Shown here: one piece after another, positions 33,183-44,481 of the stretch
Layout of the letters: each line of letters starts with the position of its first letter
Position numbering within the stretch: the stretch's first letter is position 1
Translations under genes and position numbers: made by a program
Notes under the pieces: generated by a model
The model's database searches: none
Told to the model about the DNA's origin: nothing
Seen by the model: only the letters and a program-made list of their open reading frames with translations
Assembly: GCF_037126465.1 (NCBI RefSeq)
Contig: NC_088204.1
Span: 76,321,807 to 76,385,806, forward strand
From: Ornithodoros turicata
Lineage: Eukaryota > Arthropoda > Arachnida > Ixodida > Argasidae
Reading direction: 5' to 3'
Length of the DNA: 64,000 nucleotides

Positions 33183-33224
33183 CATAGAAATCATAAGGAG
33201 AGGTCTCTCCTTATGATTTCTATG
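33183..33224. repeat. perfect 20-bp hairpin with 2-base loop
   Basis: CATAGAAATCATAAGGAGAG and its exact inverse complement are separated only by GT. Flanking CTGGACAA-like sequence occurs on both sides (before 33183 and after 33224), which may extend it imperfectly. Confidence 0.9.
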
Positions 33225-33414
33225 CTGGACAAGCTGTATGGTTTATGATCAAGGAGCTCTAGTTGGCGTCGAAACACTCGGCGTTCACACGTGTACCGGT
33301 CACGCAGTCCTCGATGATATGGAGGTTCGTAGCTGGGGTGTGGCAAGCTAGGCACAGTGCGACAAGACACATACTCCGGGAAGACTCACTCATGAGCTCA
33401 ATGTGGCGAAGGAG

Positions 33415-33595
33415 TTGAGCATGCGTGAGCAAACGGAGGGCTGAGCGGGCAGTGGCTGATCATGCGTGAGCAAACGCCGAGTTGAGCATGGAGTGAGTGA
33501 GCAGGGGTCGCAAGTGCCGACCTCTGCGACAGACACTGCGGCTACCTTGACTAGCGAACTACCGTGAACTACCGTGAGCTACCGTGAGCTACCTT
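33415..33595. repeat. two short minisatellites
   Basis: GAGCATGCGTGAGCAAAC-like units recur near 33417, 33460 and 33484. Further on, a 10-bp unit GAACTACCGT or GAGCTACCGT is repeated four times (33554-33593). Confidence 0.7.
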
Positions 33596-34480
33596 CAACC
33601 AATGATGAACGCATAGTTGCCTCGGGACGAGAGCCGCCAATGTTTCGAACAGAGACTGTTCTTCTTCTGGGCACCGTCCTCATCATTGGCATGGTACTTA
33701 AAGTATTGTGTATGACGTGTTAAAGGTTCATGAGAATTGTGGGCCAGTTAGGATGTCAACTTCCTTCCAGGTGGGATTTGGGAATTTAGCCTCGGTTAGC
33801 CCTGCGCCCTGTCACATTCTTCAAACATACACGCTCTTCTAAGCCTCGTAGCAGGGGACATGACACGTTACACCGTTCTGATATGCAAAGTGACTCGCTT
33901 TGGAGATTATTTGTCTGACTTTCGATACGCAAACCAGACCGGTTCGAGAGCGAATCACCTCAACGTCCACCTCCACCCAACACTAGAAAAATGAGTGGAA
34001 CTGGCAAACCCCCAGTCCCCAACGACCCCAAAGTGGTCAAGAGGTGACTCATCCCCGTCCCCCTATATTTCCCCGAAGTGACACCCGATAGAGGGTGCGC
34101 ACGAATAACTTCCAATTTTATTCCCCTATTCCTATAAGTTAATGCTGAACACACATTTTCTTGACCGCCCGGCCTCCGACGAATGCTGCGCGAACCGTCG
34201 ATCTGACTCCTAATGGAAGCTTTCCAACTGACTCACACTGAGGGGTCATTCAAAATGGCTCAATGCGCTCGACACGTGTCCGTCTTAATGTCTTTCTTTA
34301 TCACGTGGGGTCCAAATGACCACCAGGGGGAATTAGCCCAATATTCTTCCCACCCACGCAGAAAGACGAGGGAACTGTGTACTGGCACAACAAGGGGGTA
34401 ACAGACACACATTGTTGGTCCCTGACGGCTTTCCTGCTCGAGATGCCCCAATGACTCGTAGCATTGCTGTGTATTCGGAG

Positions 34481-34693
34481 GTTAACTTTCACCAACGCAG
34501 GTTAACATTTGAACCGAGATCAACTTGAATTTAACGCTTAACTCTACTTCACTAAAGGGAGTTACTGTCACTGAAGCATTCATGATTCATCATGTCACCA
34601 GCTAACCTCTGTAAAAGATTTGAGTGTTAACTGCAAGTTTTAGCAACCTTTGATCTCGGTTTAAAGTTAACCAGCGGTAGGTGAAACCGGGCC
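34481..34693. mobile_element. MITE family J (GGTTAAC foldback)
   Basis: GGTTAACTTTCACC, GGTTAAC and GAACCGAGATCAA on the left are matched by TTTGATCTCGGTTTAAAGTTAAC and CAGCGGTAGGTGAAACCGGG on the right. The left terminus lacks the CCCGGTTTC part, so it is slightly truncated. No coding. Confidence 0.7.
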
Positions 34694-36002
34694 ATAGACG
34701 TCGCCATTGGAGACCAAATGATTGATTGATTAATTGATTTTAAAAAATGGAGATGTTAGTCTCGAACTACTCGGGACTGGCTACTCCAGGATGCGTCATT
34801 GAGAAAAGACAGGGAAACTACACAAAAAACTACACTATACAATTTGAACAGAACGGATGAAAAAATCACTACAGAACTTGGCACCAAAAGCAACAGTGCA
34901 GAAGACCAAATGAGCCTGGTTGCCTTTAGGTTGTATCTTTGAAGCAAACAAATACGGTTGTGTGTGAAACCGGCCTTAGCGGATCCATAGGGAATATTAG
35001 CAGACCGGAAGATGCTGACGATAACGGTTCCGAAAACACGATAAGCCAATCGCGCTATTCTTTAGAAACGGTCGACATCTCATAGCTGAACTTTGAGTTG
35101 TTTGCTCTGTTTGTAATATCGTTTTCGTAGAATTCTTTCTGTCTATTAGGAATCCCTAATGAAAAAAAAAAAAAAAAGTGGTGGGCACGTTAATCGGGGA
35201 GGAATAATACGCAGCAGATTTTCATGGGCTGTTCATTTGGAGCTTTACGCGGAAGAGGTATACATTTTGCAGCCGTTGTTCTTCATTAGGAGTACATTTC
35301 AGAAGCGTGGCAACTTAGAATGTCTCATATAGTTACGCTCAAAAGAATGATTAGAGAGGAAGCGAGCGAGCTGGGGTTAAGATATACATAACGTTAAACA
35401 CGAGAGTATATATAGGCACGAAAAGAAAAGTGCACATGAAACAAGGTGTTCCATGTCGCGTTCCTCTTGCAATTACGTGTTGACTATTAATCTAACTAGA
35501 CAATAATGCAAGTGTGTAAATATCGCCATGATTACATGCAGCACTTCAACTACCTCTGTTCTTTTTTTTTTAAGTTTTATGGGGCCTACTTCCGTACCAC
35601 GCCACTCTGCAAACGACACTTTGGGGATCACGTCGACACTATACGATCACACCTCTCCATGGACTGCGAAACTATGCAATGCAGGGCAACTGCAAAACAG
35701 AAACCGGGAAACTAGCCGTGACGTCACACGACTGCCCCCCCCCCAAATTCCAGCTTCACTTTTCCACCACGGTGGCTTTACAGGGTAACGTGACCTCTCA
35801 CGTGACACTGTAGTCACGTGCCGCCTTCTCCACGCTCCGATTGTGTAACCACCGCAGCAACTACGCGAGCAAACATTAAACGATGATGTTGGCGAAAAAA
35901 ATAGTAGGAAGAACAAAAAAAATTCTTAGACGTTTTAAAAAAATAAACGACGATTTCACGGAGAACATTGGAAGGTATTCAATAAAAATAATTGCATCCG
36001 CT
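34694..36002. other. unassigned sequence
   Basis: A family-D-like fragment at about 34985-35075 (TTAGCAGACCG, CGATAACGGTTCCG, ACACGATAAGCCAATCGC) is the only hint of an element. Poly-A at about 35161-35177, a C run near 35734-35742. No gene. Confidence 0.45.
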
Positions 36003-36253
36003 CGTAGATGGTAGTCAAGGTCACGCTGAAGACTGGAAGCTTGTGGGTTCGAATCCTACCACCGGCTGCTGTGCTGTCTGAGGTTTTCCATGTGCTTTCC
36101 GGCAGGGTTAACCAGACGAATGTCGGCACAGTTCCCCCTGAAGTCGGCCCAGGATGCCTCTGTCCCCCGCTCCTTCCTGCTGTCCCATCTCCAACTCTCC
36201 ACGTCTGTCCGCCGTTCATAGTCACACAGTTGCTTCGCGGCGCTAACGCATAA
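36003..36253 (+). mobile_element. SINE family A, 5'-truncated
   Basis: Begins within the tRNA-like head (GTAGTCAAGGTCACGCTGAAG), B box GGTTCGAATCC, then the standard body to GTTGCTTCGCGGCGCTAACGC at 36253. A partial 12-bp deletion occurs before CTCTGTCCCCCGC. Confidence 0.88.
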
Positions 36254-37719
36254 TTTAAGACGAAAAGAGTTGCGCCAAAAATTTACCACCGACGATGGCA
36301 CCATAAAGCTATAAGCGCATTTGAACGCGTTTTGTCACAATGCCCAAAAGTGCAGCGCCATTACTTATTTTTATACTTTCTAATGCACCTAGCATATGTG
36401 TCATCCACCTGGACACGGTACAACGCCGGGACACCAGGCCAGCTGCATCGACACTTTCTGCCTTTGCCAGGAAGGCACACAGACTTACATCTTTCAACGC
36501 TTATAATAATGATGAAAAAAAAGTAAAAGAAAAGAAACACTCCCCCCAACGTCCAGACAACGTCCGAGCAGAGCCCAGAGAACGCATGCACTGCCCTCCC
36601 ACGTTCCACGAAATCGTAAATCTCACCCTCCCCTTTCCTTTTATAGTAGCCCCCCCTCTCCATTATCCCCCTTTATGTAGTTTCGGGAACCATTTACACC
36701 CTCCTCCAACACGGAGAACGGACACACACAGATTTGATACGTATAGTATTCGGCACCGTATATACGGACGTCTATATACCAAGAACTCCTGCACAGTAAC
36801 TCATCCGGGCAGCGGACAACGATTTTACTGAGCTCGCGCAATACTATAAAGGGGAGGGGCGGGATGGGGAGGGGGGGGGGCACGCCGTTTCCCGAGAATC
36901 ATCGCCCAGCCCGAGTCCCCCCCCTCGACTCCAGATATTTCCCAGGAATCTTCGTCCAATTCGCAGCACAGCGTCGATGATGTCGGAAGATGGCGAAGGT
37001 TGACAACAAAGTCACGTGACATCCGCGTCGCGTGAGGCCGTTGCCCGGATGTAGTATTATGGTTATATATTAATACGGCAGGTGTCTTTCTCTTTCCGTC
37101 GATTTTTTCTCGACGGCTGCCGTTGTCTCTACACAGTATGTAGATTAAACAACGTGCTCGTTGTAGTAGCACGTGTTTCAACGGGTGCCCCTTTCTTCTT
37201 GCGTGCCCGGATGTGTGTGTGCGACGTATATATAGAATAAAAGCGTAGTCTGTAATTAAGCCAGATGTACTACTCCGTATGGTTGATAAACGTTATCGAG
37301 AAAAGACAGCTGAGAGAGTGCGGGAAACTGTCTTTCCTTTTTTTTCTTTCGGCGTCCGCCAACAATTCTAACGCACAAGACGGAAAAGGCGTCTCTCGCG
37401 GGTCTACGTGCCCTTGGCTTCTGTTTCCAGAACTCAATGAATAGAGAGGAAACAAGATTAGATTTTGATTCCTCCGAAGTAAAAGAGACTGGGTATTAAC
37501 GGAGAAATTGTGGGAATTGATAAAAGGTTGGTGGGGGAAGAAGGAGACGGGAAAGGGATCGCACGAGTGTGTTCCAGATAAGTTTCAAGAACTTTGTAGC
37601 TTTAGATTGGATTGAGGAAGAAGAAAATGAAGGATTGATTGATTGATTGCACATCTGCGCACAGGCTGGTGATGACTGGTTCCCTCAAAAATGCGAAAAA
37701 CGCGAAGTTGGAAGATAAG
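36254..37719. other. unassigned sequence
   Basis: C- and G-rich tracts (about 36642-36660, 36850-36880). GATTGATTGATT near 37633-37650. No domain in any frame, including the 163-codon plus-strand frame 36340-36831. Confidence 0.45.
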
Positions 37720-38065
37720 TAGAACCTGAAGTTTTCGAGAAATATTTTTTCTTACATTCGGGGGGTGAAAATCGGGTAAATAAGCGTGTTCACTAAATTC
37801 ATGCAAATTCGGGTGAAAAAACTTCCAGTAAGCAAATTCGGGGAGAAATCGGTTCCTGTTATTCAAACTAACTGTAGCGGTTTGGTACGAACGGTGATGT
37901 AACTGCATTTTTCTGTCAAACATGCAAGTAAGTGCATTCCTACAGACATCCCAGTGAGGGCAATTTGCCGGGTAAAAATCGGGCTTCACCCTAAAGAGGC
38001 AACCTTCAATTCGGGGTGCAAATTCGGGGAAAAATCGGGTAAAACCCTAAAACTTCAGGCTCTAA
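37720..38065. mobile_element. hAT-type MITE, 7-of-8 TSD
   Basis: Ends TAGAACCTGAAGTTTT and AAAACTTCAGGCTCTA (15 of 16 inverted), flanked by AAGATAAG (37712-37719) and AAGATAGG (38066-38073). The interior carries repeated TTCGGGG/AAATCGGG motifs. The TAGAGCCTGAAG-type end is, from memory, a hAT end found in many animals. The 134-codon minus-strand frame here is fortuitous. Confidence 0.85.
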
Positions 38066-38170
38066 AGATAGGCAGGGTGCTATGCTATCTGTTGCTGCTG
38101 CCCGCGGGAGTAGCCGCCTATTTTTTCTTTCCCTGTTCGTTTTGTTCTTCACGTGGTTACGGTACGAAAC

Positions 38171-38323
38171 CCCAAGCAGCACAATGTACTGGAAGTCGAG
38201 TGCATTAGGGGTGGACGGTACGTGTCTTATCAATGTTCTCTAGTTTCATGAATCTGTTCAAGGCCTTTCATCTACCCGTCCACCCCTATTGCACTCGACT
38301 TTCAGTGCATTTTGCTGCTTGGG
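38171..38323. mobile_element. MITE family G, copy 2
   Basis: CCCAAGCAGCACAATGTACT with GGAAGTCGAG pairs with CTCGACTTTCAGTGCAT and GCTGCTTGGG. GGGGTGGACGG and CCGTCCACCCC form the inner pair. Flanks ACGAAAC (38164-38170) and ACGAAGC (38324-38330) are a probable 7-bp TSD with one change. Confidence 0.85.
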
Positions 38324-38899
38324 ACGAAGCTCCCCAATCATAATCATAAAATAAAGTTATTGTTAAAGCTGTTCAGCTGAGAGTACATAGTTGCCTTTGA
38401 CCTTGTCTCTTTGGCTGCGATGCAAGGACGAGTATTTACCAACTACCCGTGCTTTTCCATTGTTATACCCACGATAAAAGAGAGATATAGGAAAGGTCGC
38501 ATCGTTCGCAACTACTCATATGACAAATAATAAAATTATACGGGGTGTTCAGAGTGTCTACTAAACTGTAGCCTTCAAATTCCCTGACTTTTCCAGGTTT
38601 TCATTGACTAGACTTCGAGCGAATTCCCTGACCAAAACAAAAGGGAACTTGGCGCCTGCTGATACCATTTTGATACCGACCCCTATACTGCAACAGATTG
38701 AGAAATTGAGAAATTGAAATTGAGAAAACATATTGAGAAATGAGTAAAACGACTGCCCCACTTTCCTGCCTCTGAGCTTGTCGTATTGGCGAAGTACTAT
38801 ACTCGCGGCAACATTGCTGCGGCATGGCTGCTCAACCATTCATCAGCACTCGCGGTTGGTTCAGTTTATTTATGACATTTCATGCAATACATGTAACAC
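38324..38899. other. unassigned with transposon debris
   Basis: Around 38540-38660, GGGGTGTTCAGAGTGTC then TTCCCTGACTTTTCCAGG and TTCCCTGACC look like the end of a dispersed element of the CAGGGTGTCTACC type, not bounded. No gene. Confidence 0.4.
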
Positions 38900-39207
38900 C
38901 AGCTCCCGTGACCAGCTCCCGTGACCAACATGTGACCAACATGCGACCAGCTCCCGTGGCTCAGTGGTTAGCGTGCTGGCCATGTCACGTCGAGACTGGG
39001 AGGTACCCGGGTTCGAATCCCGGTGCCGGCTGTGCTGTCTGGGGTTTTTCCTGGGTTTTCCTCAGACGCTTTCAGACATATGTCGGCACAGTTCCCTTAG
39101 AAGTCGGCCCAGGACGCACATTCCCCCAGGGCGTGAGTCGTGACGTTGCCCACATACGTGAGGCCGACAACGGCAAGCCCTATCACCACCACCACCACCA
39201 CCACCAA
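38900..39207 (+). mobile_element. SINE family A' with reiterated head
   Basis: Flanked by ATGTAACAC (38891-38899 and 39208-39216). The 5' end reads CCAGCTCCCGTGA twice in tandem, then CCAACATGTGA and CCAACATGCGA, then the normal head CCAGCTCCCGTGGCTCAGTG with B box GGGTTCGAATCCC. The 3' body differs from family A after GGCCCAGGACGCAC (CGTGACGTTGCCCACATACG) and ends in a (CAC)n tail. This defines a sub-family shared by 25075-25205 and 52715-52878. Confidence 0.9.
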
Positions 39208-39216
39208 ATGTAACAC

Positions 39217-39733
39217 TGGGACTGCAGGATAAGCCTGTGATGCAGTCCCTATAATCAACCAGTTTGACGTATTCTTATGCTGTCTTGTGGAGAAAGCAAA
39301 AGTGTACACAAGAGAAGCACCAGTACGTATACCACTTGTCAAGAGATATCAATACATCGATGTTGCCCAACAAAAATGGATACAGTGTATAGACTACTGG
39401 GAGCGTAAATATTGCAAAACCTTTTATTTGAAACTCCGAACTGATGGAGACTGATGTATGTGCTTAAGGGCAGGTTATTCCACACCTTCCCTCCTGTAAA
39501 TGCTACGGTAAATTGTCCACTGTTGGTCCTAGGTGCCGGGAGTGTAAGTGAAAGACCATCATAAAAAAAAAGTTCGGAGTTCATACCTTGAGGGAAAAAA
39601 TGTCAGTATTATCAGAAATGGATCACACAAATTGTTTACAAGTTTATAAACTAAGAGCGCTAGCTTTAACTGTAGCAGGTCAAAAACCTTTAATACGTGT
39701 AATAAAGGAACGCAAAAGACACTGATGACTGTA
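39217..39733. other. unassigned sequence
   Basis: No gene or element. Average composition. Confidence 0.4.
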
Positions 39734-42316
39734 CACTGTTAAAAAAATGTATTATTACGAGTGGTTGTCCGTTAAAACTGACGGACGCTCGACCGCTTCG
39801 TACGAGCGGTGCATAACGTCCGTTTCCACTGGAACAGTGTGAAAAGCAGTTTTTTGACGGTGTAATCATCTGTATCTTCATAGCACGTTCGTCCGTATGC
39901 TTCAGAAACGGGTAGAACGTCCGTATTCGCCCAGCGCTCTTTGCGTTACAGAGAGGGGTATTATCTTCGAAATCCTCCCACTAGAGGACACCGCGACTGT
40001 GCCGTTGACCGTTGACCTGTTTTTCTTTTCAAATTTCCAATGGCGGTGACAGCGACAGACGCGTACCGGTCTTTTTTTTTTTCTTTCTTTTTTCTGCCAG
40101 GCCCTGGTACTTGGGCCCTTGAACTTCTTCAGTGCTTGCGCCACCGAAGGTAAGTAACTGGCCCTGTACTAATGGTTACTTCAATAGCACAGTGCTCATG
40201 AATGTGTATCGCAAAAACATGTCGGCTAAAATCAACATAAGCACAGACTTCTTATTCCCCAGGCTGTGGTTCGTCTCATGCGCGTTCTTATATCCTGCAC
40301 TCACAACCCGCTGCAGTGCAGGTATATTCAGAAGTTTTATTTTCCTAACTGACAAGAAACGGAAGACCGAATGTAATAACAATTACGCCATACACAACTC
40401 GGCAGCATTAGTCAGCGTCTCATTTGCATGTCATTCTTGTAGTGCAGCAAAGCTTTATCTTTGAGTAAATGATTGTTACCGTCTGATTGACGTGACTTTT
40501 TCTTCTTTTTGCGGACTTGGATAGAGGTAAAGTAGAACTCCTTTTCTATTTGATATTACTTGAGTCCTGGGGAATGTGCTGCCGCAACCATTAAGCTCAG
40601 GTTCATACATTGTCGTTTCAGGTGGTGACATTTTCAGTCAGAGCACTTTTTCCTTGACGTGAAACGAACGAACCCTTTGAAGCTGTTCGGATGTTGCTTG
40701 ATGCTGCGATGCTTATGTTCTCTGCATACTTTGTCCTGAACATGGAACACCCATGATGCATGCGAGCATCACTGTAATTCATTATTGAAAGGCACGTTCA
40801 AGGACAAATGAATGTATTACTTGTCCACTGATTGTTCACGAACTAAGCGGCATGGTTTCTGACAATGTCCCACAAAGCCAGTGTGTGTATTTCACTACTT
40901 ATACGAATGATACACTATTTCATTAACGATAACGAAAAGCAACATGTGCAGGCCATGACTAACTGATACCTGTCAACAGAATTCTGCACTGCGAGTGTAG
41001 TGAAAGTTTAAATCCTACTACGATTTAAATCTCAATGAAATCGAATCCCAGTTTAAACCACATTTATCATATCCATCACCAAATCCAGAAGGCTGGCAAC
41101 ATAAAAAAAAAAAAGTTCCTGGAACAACAAGCCCAGCTAGCCAATCTAAATCCTGATACTTCCACAGCAGTAGAATGCAATCAAATTTTGAATCCTTTAT
41201 TAGATGCACTATGTATTCATTCTGAAGCTAAATTTGCTTGCAAAATGAAGTTTATATCTAAATTTATTGGAATTTTCCCCACATTTTATTTTGTTTTGGT
41301 TTGCTGCATCCTTTCGAATAACCTCCAATTTGTTTGGTCAAATTCACATCCCTCATGTAGACTGCTATACATATTATACTGTGAAGCCATTGTACATCTC
41401 ATTGCTTAGTCGGCCAAAACACCCCATGTCATCATCACTTCTTGATTTATTGTTGTTGTTTGTCGGCCACTGAAACTGCAATTCACTAACGGACGAACGT
41501 TTGTCAGCCTTACACACGACATTTGTATGTTACTTAAATGCTTCGTGTTTCTTCCTTTAGACATATCATGAACCAGCAAGAGGAGCGGGGCACAAAACAA
41601 GTCAGGATATGACACATTCAAGAAAGGCCACTTAAGGTGATTGAGCTGTTACGTCCAACGAAGTGAGCGTTCCAACAATTCCAACTCGTTAAATAAATAT
41701 TTTTATAGAGCACAGTTCCTGCACCTGTTGTGTTGGTAACAAGTAATCTGAGCATTGTGGATGTATTCAAGTAGGTTTTCCATCTTAGAAGAGACGTATC
41801 ACCACTCCAGAGCACAAGTACATCGTATACCGTACATCGGTCAGAGGCTGCGATGCCCTTGTTCTATTTGTCTACAACACATCGTTATTCCTGTGAAGCA
41901 TTTATATGCGGTCTCCGTTAGTACAATTGGGTATGGGTTGAATAGCAGTACTTCGTCATAAATACCACTGGAATGTGCGTCGTACAGGAGCTAGTCCAAA
42001 CGCGTGGAGCTGTAGAAAAAGGCTGGTACACTTCATGATAAAGGAACAATCACTGAGTAAAAAACGGCACACCTTAACATTTTCACGGAACATGTGCGGT
42101 AAAGGAACAATTAGCCGTACGACGTAGAACGGACAAATCTCGGCAAGTACGGCATCGGTAAAAATGTTCGTTTTTCTACGGCGCTTTCGTGACGTCTTTC
42201 AACGGAGCATTTGTTTGTAAAGAAACTGCGCTCCGTTGATCAGAAAACGGACACATGTATGGCGATATCATGTCGAGTAAAATTCCCGTTTTTCTACCGA
42301 TTTATTTTTAACAGCG
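39734..42316. mobile_element. probable 2.6-kb DNA transposon, family unknown
   Basis: The ends CACTGTTAAAAA and TTTTTAACAGCG are inverted with one mismatch, and TA flanks both (39732-39733, 42317-42318). Subterminal regions hold hairpins: ACCGCTTCGTACGAGCGGT-like near 39795-39815 and AACGGAGC/GCTCCGTT near 42197-42238. Several short frames on both strands (for example 41035-41409 plus; 41406-41815 minus) lack recognisable domains. Boundaries rest on short TIRs, so this could be coincidence. Confidence 0.45.
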
Positions 42317-42451
42317 TATATCTAATGACGGTATTGTTCTAAGTGCCCGCTTTTGACAAATATACAATGCATTTAGATTAATGTAATGTAATAATTAATG
42401 CGGCGGATATGCGTTAGCACTAGACCAGACTTATTTTAAATACTTTTGCAC

Positions 42452-42586
42452 AGTATTTTGTACTCTATTTTAAATACTTTTTCCGTAGAGTATTTAGTAT
42501 CTTATTTTAAGTACTTTTGCGCAGTATTTTGTACAAGATACTAAATACTCTACGGAAAAAGTATTTAAAATAGAGTACAAAATACT
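42452..42586. repeat. perfect 52-bp inverted repeat
   Basis: Arms 42452-42503 and 42535-42586 match base for base, with a 31-bp spacer that repeats the TACTTTTGCGCAGTATTTTG motif found just left of the first arm. Situated in the left subterminal part of the outer hAT element. Confidence 0.95.
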
Positions 42587-43177
42587 CAAAACTGAAAGTA
42601 ATTTGAGTAGAGTACTAAATACTCTAAGTATTTAAGATACTCTTTAAAGTACTTTAGTATTAGCAGTAAGTGAAACGCGTATTCTGAACGTGGCCTTACA
42701 AATGAAAGGAATAAACTTCATCACCCATGCATATATTTCATTAGCAACGTCTTGGTGTCAAGTAATGTTTGGTGAACTTCGGTGAACCCAAGTAAACTTT
42801 GTTATGTTCTGACCCAAAACATCGTAATTCGTCGGTTCGGGTCTTTCAACCTCTGGCACGTGTTTATTGCTTTGATGACCAAGGAAATAAATGCCGGGAT
42901 TAATCATGCCGGGTGATTCACCTGGCAATATGAATAGGAACGGTTTTCTGACGAAGTTGGCTATTGACAAGCAAGGCCAGGCTTGGGACCAGCCTAATGT
43001 ACAAGAGGATAAATGACAGATTCGCGAATTCCCGAAAAAAAGAAAAAGAAGAAAAAGGGGGTTGAATTCCAGTGAGCTGAAAATCTCGGCACGGCGGGAA
43101 GCGTGCTTGATATGGCTTGACGAGGAAGGAAAGTATTTTGAGTGCTCAGTAGCGAATACCGAAAAAAGTATTTTAAA

Positions 43178-44356
43178 CAGGGTGTCGAACCGCAAACAAT
43201 ACGGGTTCGGTTCGGGTACGGGTTCGCGTTGCTTTGATTTCGTTCCGGTTCAGTTCCGGTTCGGCCATGCCAAAAATCGAACCGGTTCGCAAACCGGTTC
43301 TCAACCTCGAACCGGTTCAACGCTTCTATTTTATATGTTCCATAAAACTGCTTTTATCAGGAAATGCGTGGCTAATAGCGTACCGCAGTTGTCTGCATTG
43401 ACGTTTTTAGCGGTCAGGTACTCCTTTTAGCGAGAGAAAGGAGAAATGGATGAAGCGTCGTAGACCTGCTACTTTCTATTCCTAAAATCTCTTTTTCACA
43501 CGCACAGTGTCAGCAAGATACACTTAAAGGAATCCTAATAAGATGGACAGCGTTACATAGACGACGGTACTTGCCGGCAGACTGCATTCGCAGCGTGAAT
43601 CGATCTGAAACCGTACGGAAACATGTCGAAAATAAGCCTGCCAGCCTTACTCTGTCCGAGCTCACAGAAGTGTACTAGTTAATCCACAACACAAAGGCAA
43701 AGGCAAGACAAAGGCAAAGGCAACAGGCAACACAACTGCACTACCAATAAGCAGAACTGCGTTTACTTTTCAAACCACGACCAATCAAACAGGCACTGTT
43801 CTGCGTACGCTGCTTCTCCACTTCTCATGTTTCTAACTTATGTAATTTTTACTGCTCACGTGTAAAGGGAAATGTTGGGAGCTTACTTAATCACATATTC
43901 GTCCTATAGAGCTACATAACTGGCCTACTCCATTCCTGTTTCATTCGTCCGCTTGGCGCCTCGTCTCTGAAGAGTAGACGCCGCAGCGCGTGCGTGGGGC
44001 GCTGGACACGGCGCTCACAAGGACAACTGGGCTTCAGCGTGTTAAAAAGACGCTGAGAGTATACTTACTATATGTCCTCGTTTGTCTGCTAGGTGATAAT
44101 TTCCGAAATTCATGATGTGGACGTATGATGATGATACCAATCTGTCTTCGTTCTGGGATTGAGAGGAACTCTTATGCTGACTTCTTTTATGTCCGAACCG
44201 TTTTGTTGCGAACCGGTTACCGCTATTATTTTTTACGGTTCTGCTCCGGTTCGGGTTCAACAGTGTCATGAAAATTTCGGTTCGGGTTCGGGTACGGGTC
44301 CGGCAAAATTAACGGTTCGGGTACGGTTTTCGGTTCGGGTTCGGTTCGACACCCTG
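43178..44356. mobile_element. inner hAT element with perfect 8-bp TSD
   Basis: ATTTTAAA at 43170-43177 and 44357-44364. Ends CAGGGTGTCGAACCG and CGGTTCGACACCCTG are exact inverses. Subterminal regions carry many GGTTCGGGT and AACCGGTTC repeats. The 1179-bp element holds no recognised transposase. It sits wholly within 42426-44473 and is therefore younger. Confidence 0.95.
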
Positions 44357-44481
44357 ATTTTAAATACATTAAAAATACTTGTCGCAAAAAGTACTGAGTA
44401 GAGTACCAAAATACCGGAAAAAGTATTTAAAATACTGCATTTTGAGTACGTACTCAAGATACGTACAAGTCTGCACTAGAC

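Larger units (their letters stand above)
33059..34480. other. unassigned, hairpin and minisatellites
   Basis: Apart from the separately listed hairpin (33183-33224) and tandem repeats (33415-33595), no element or gene is recognised in this stretch. Confidence 0.45.
42426..44473. mobile_element. outer hAT element with perfect 8-bp TSD
   Basis: The flank CACTAGAC is exact at 42418-42425 and 44474-44481. Ends CAGACTT and AAGTCTG. Subterminal sequence is full of AAATACTTTT/AGTATTTTG motifs, and the left side holds a perfect 52-bp inverted repeat. Removing the nested element (43178-44356) and its TSD leaves about 860 bp with no transposase, so it is non-autonomous. Confidence 0.92.

Noticed and set aside
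41406..41815. Possible transposase exons on the minus strand
   Set aside because: Adjacent frames with plausible composition, but no catalytic motif could be identified.
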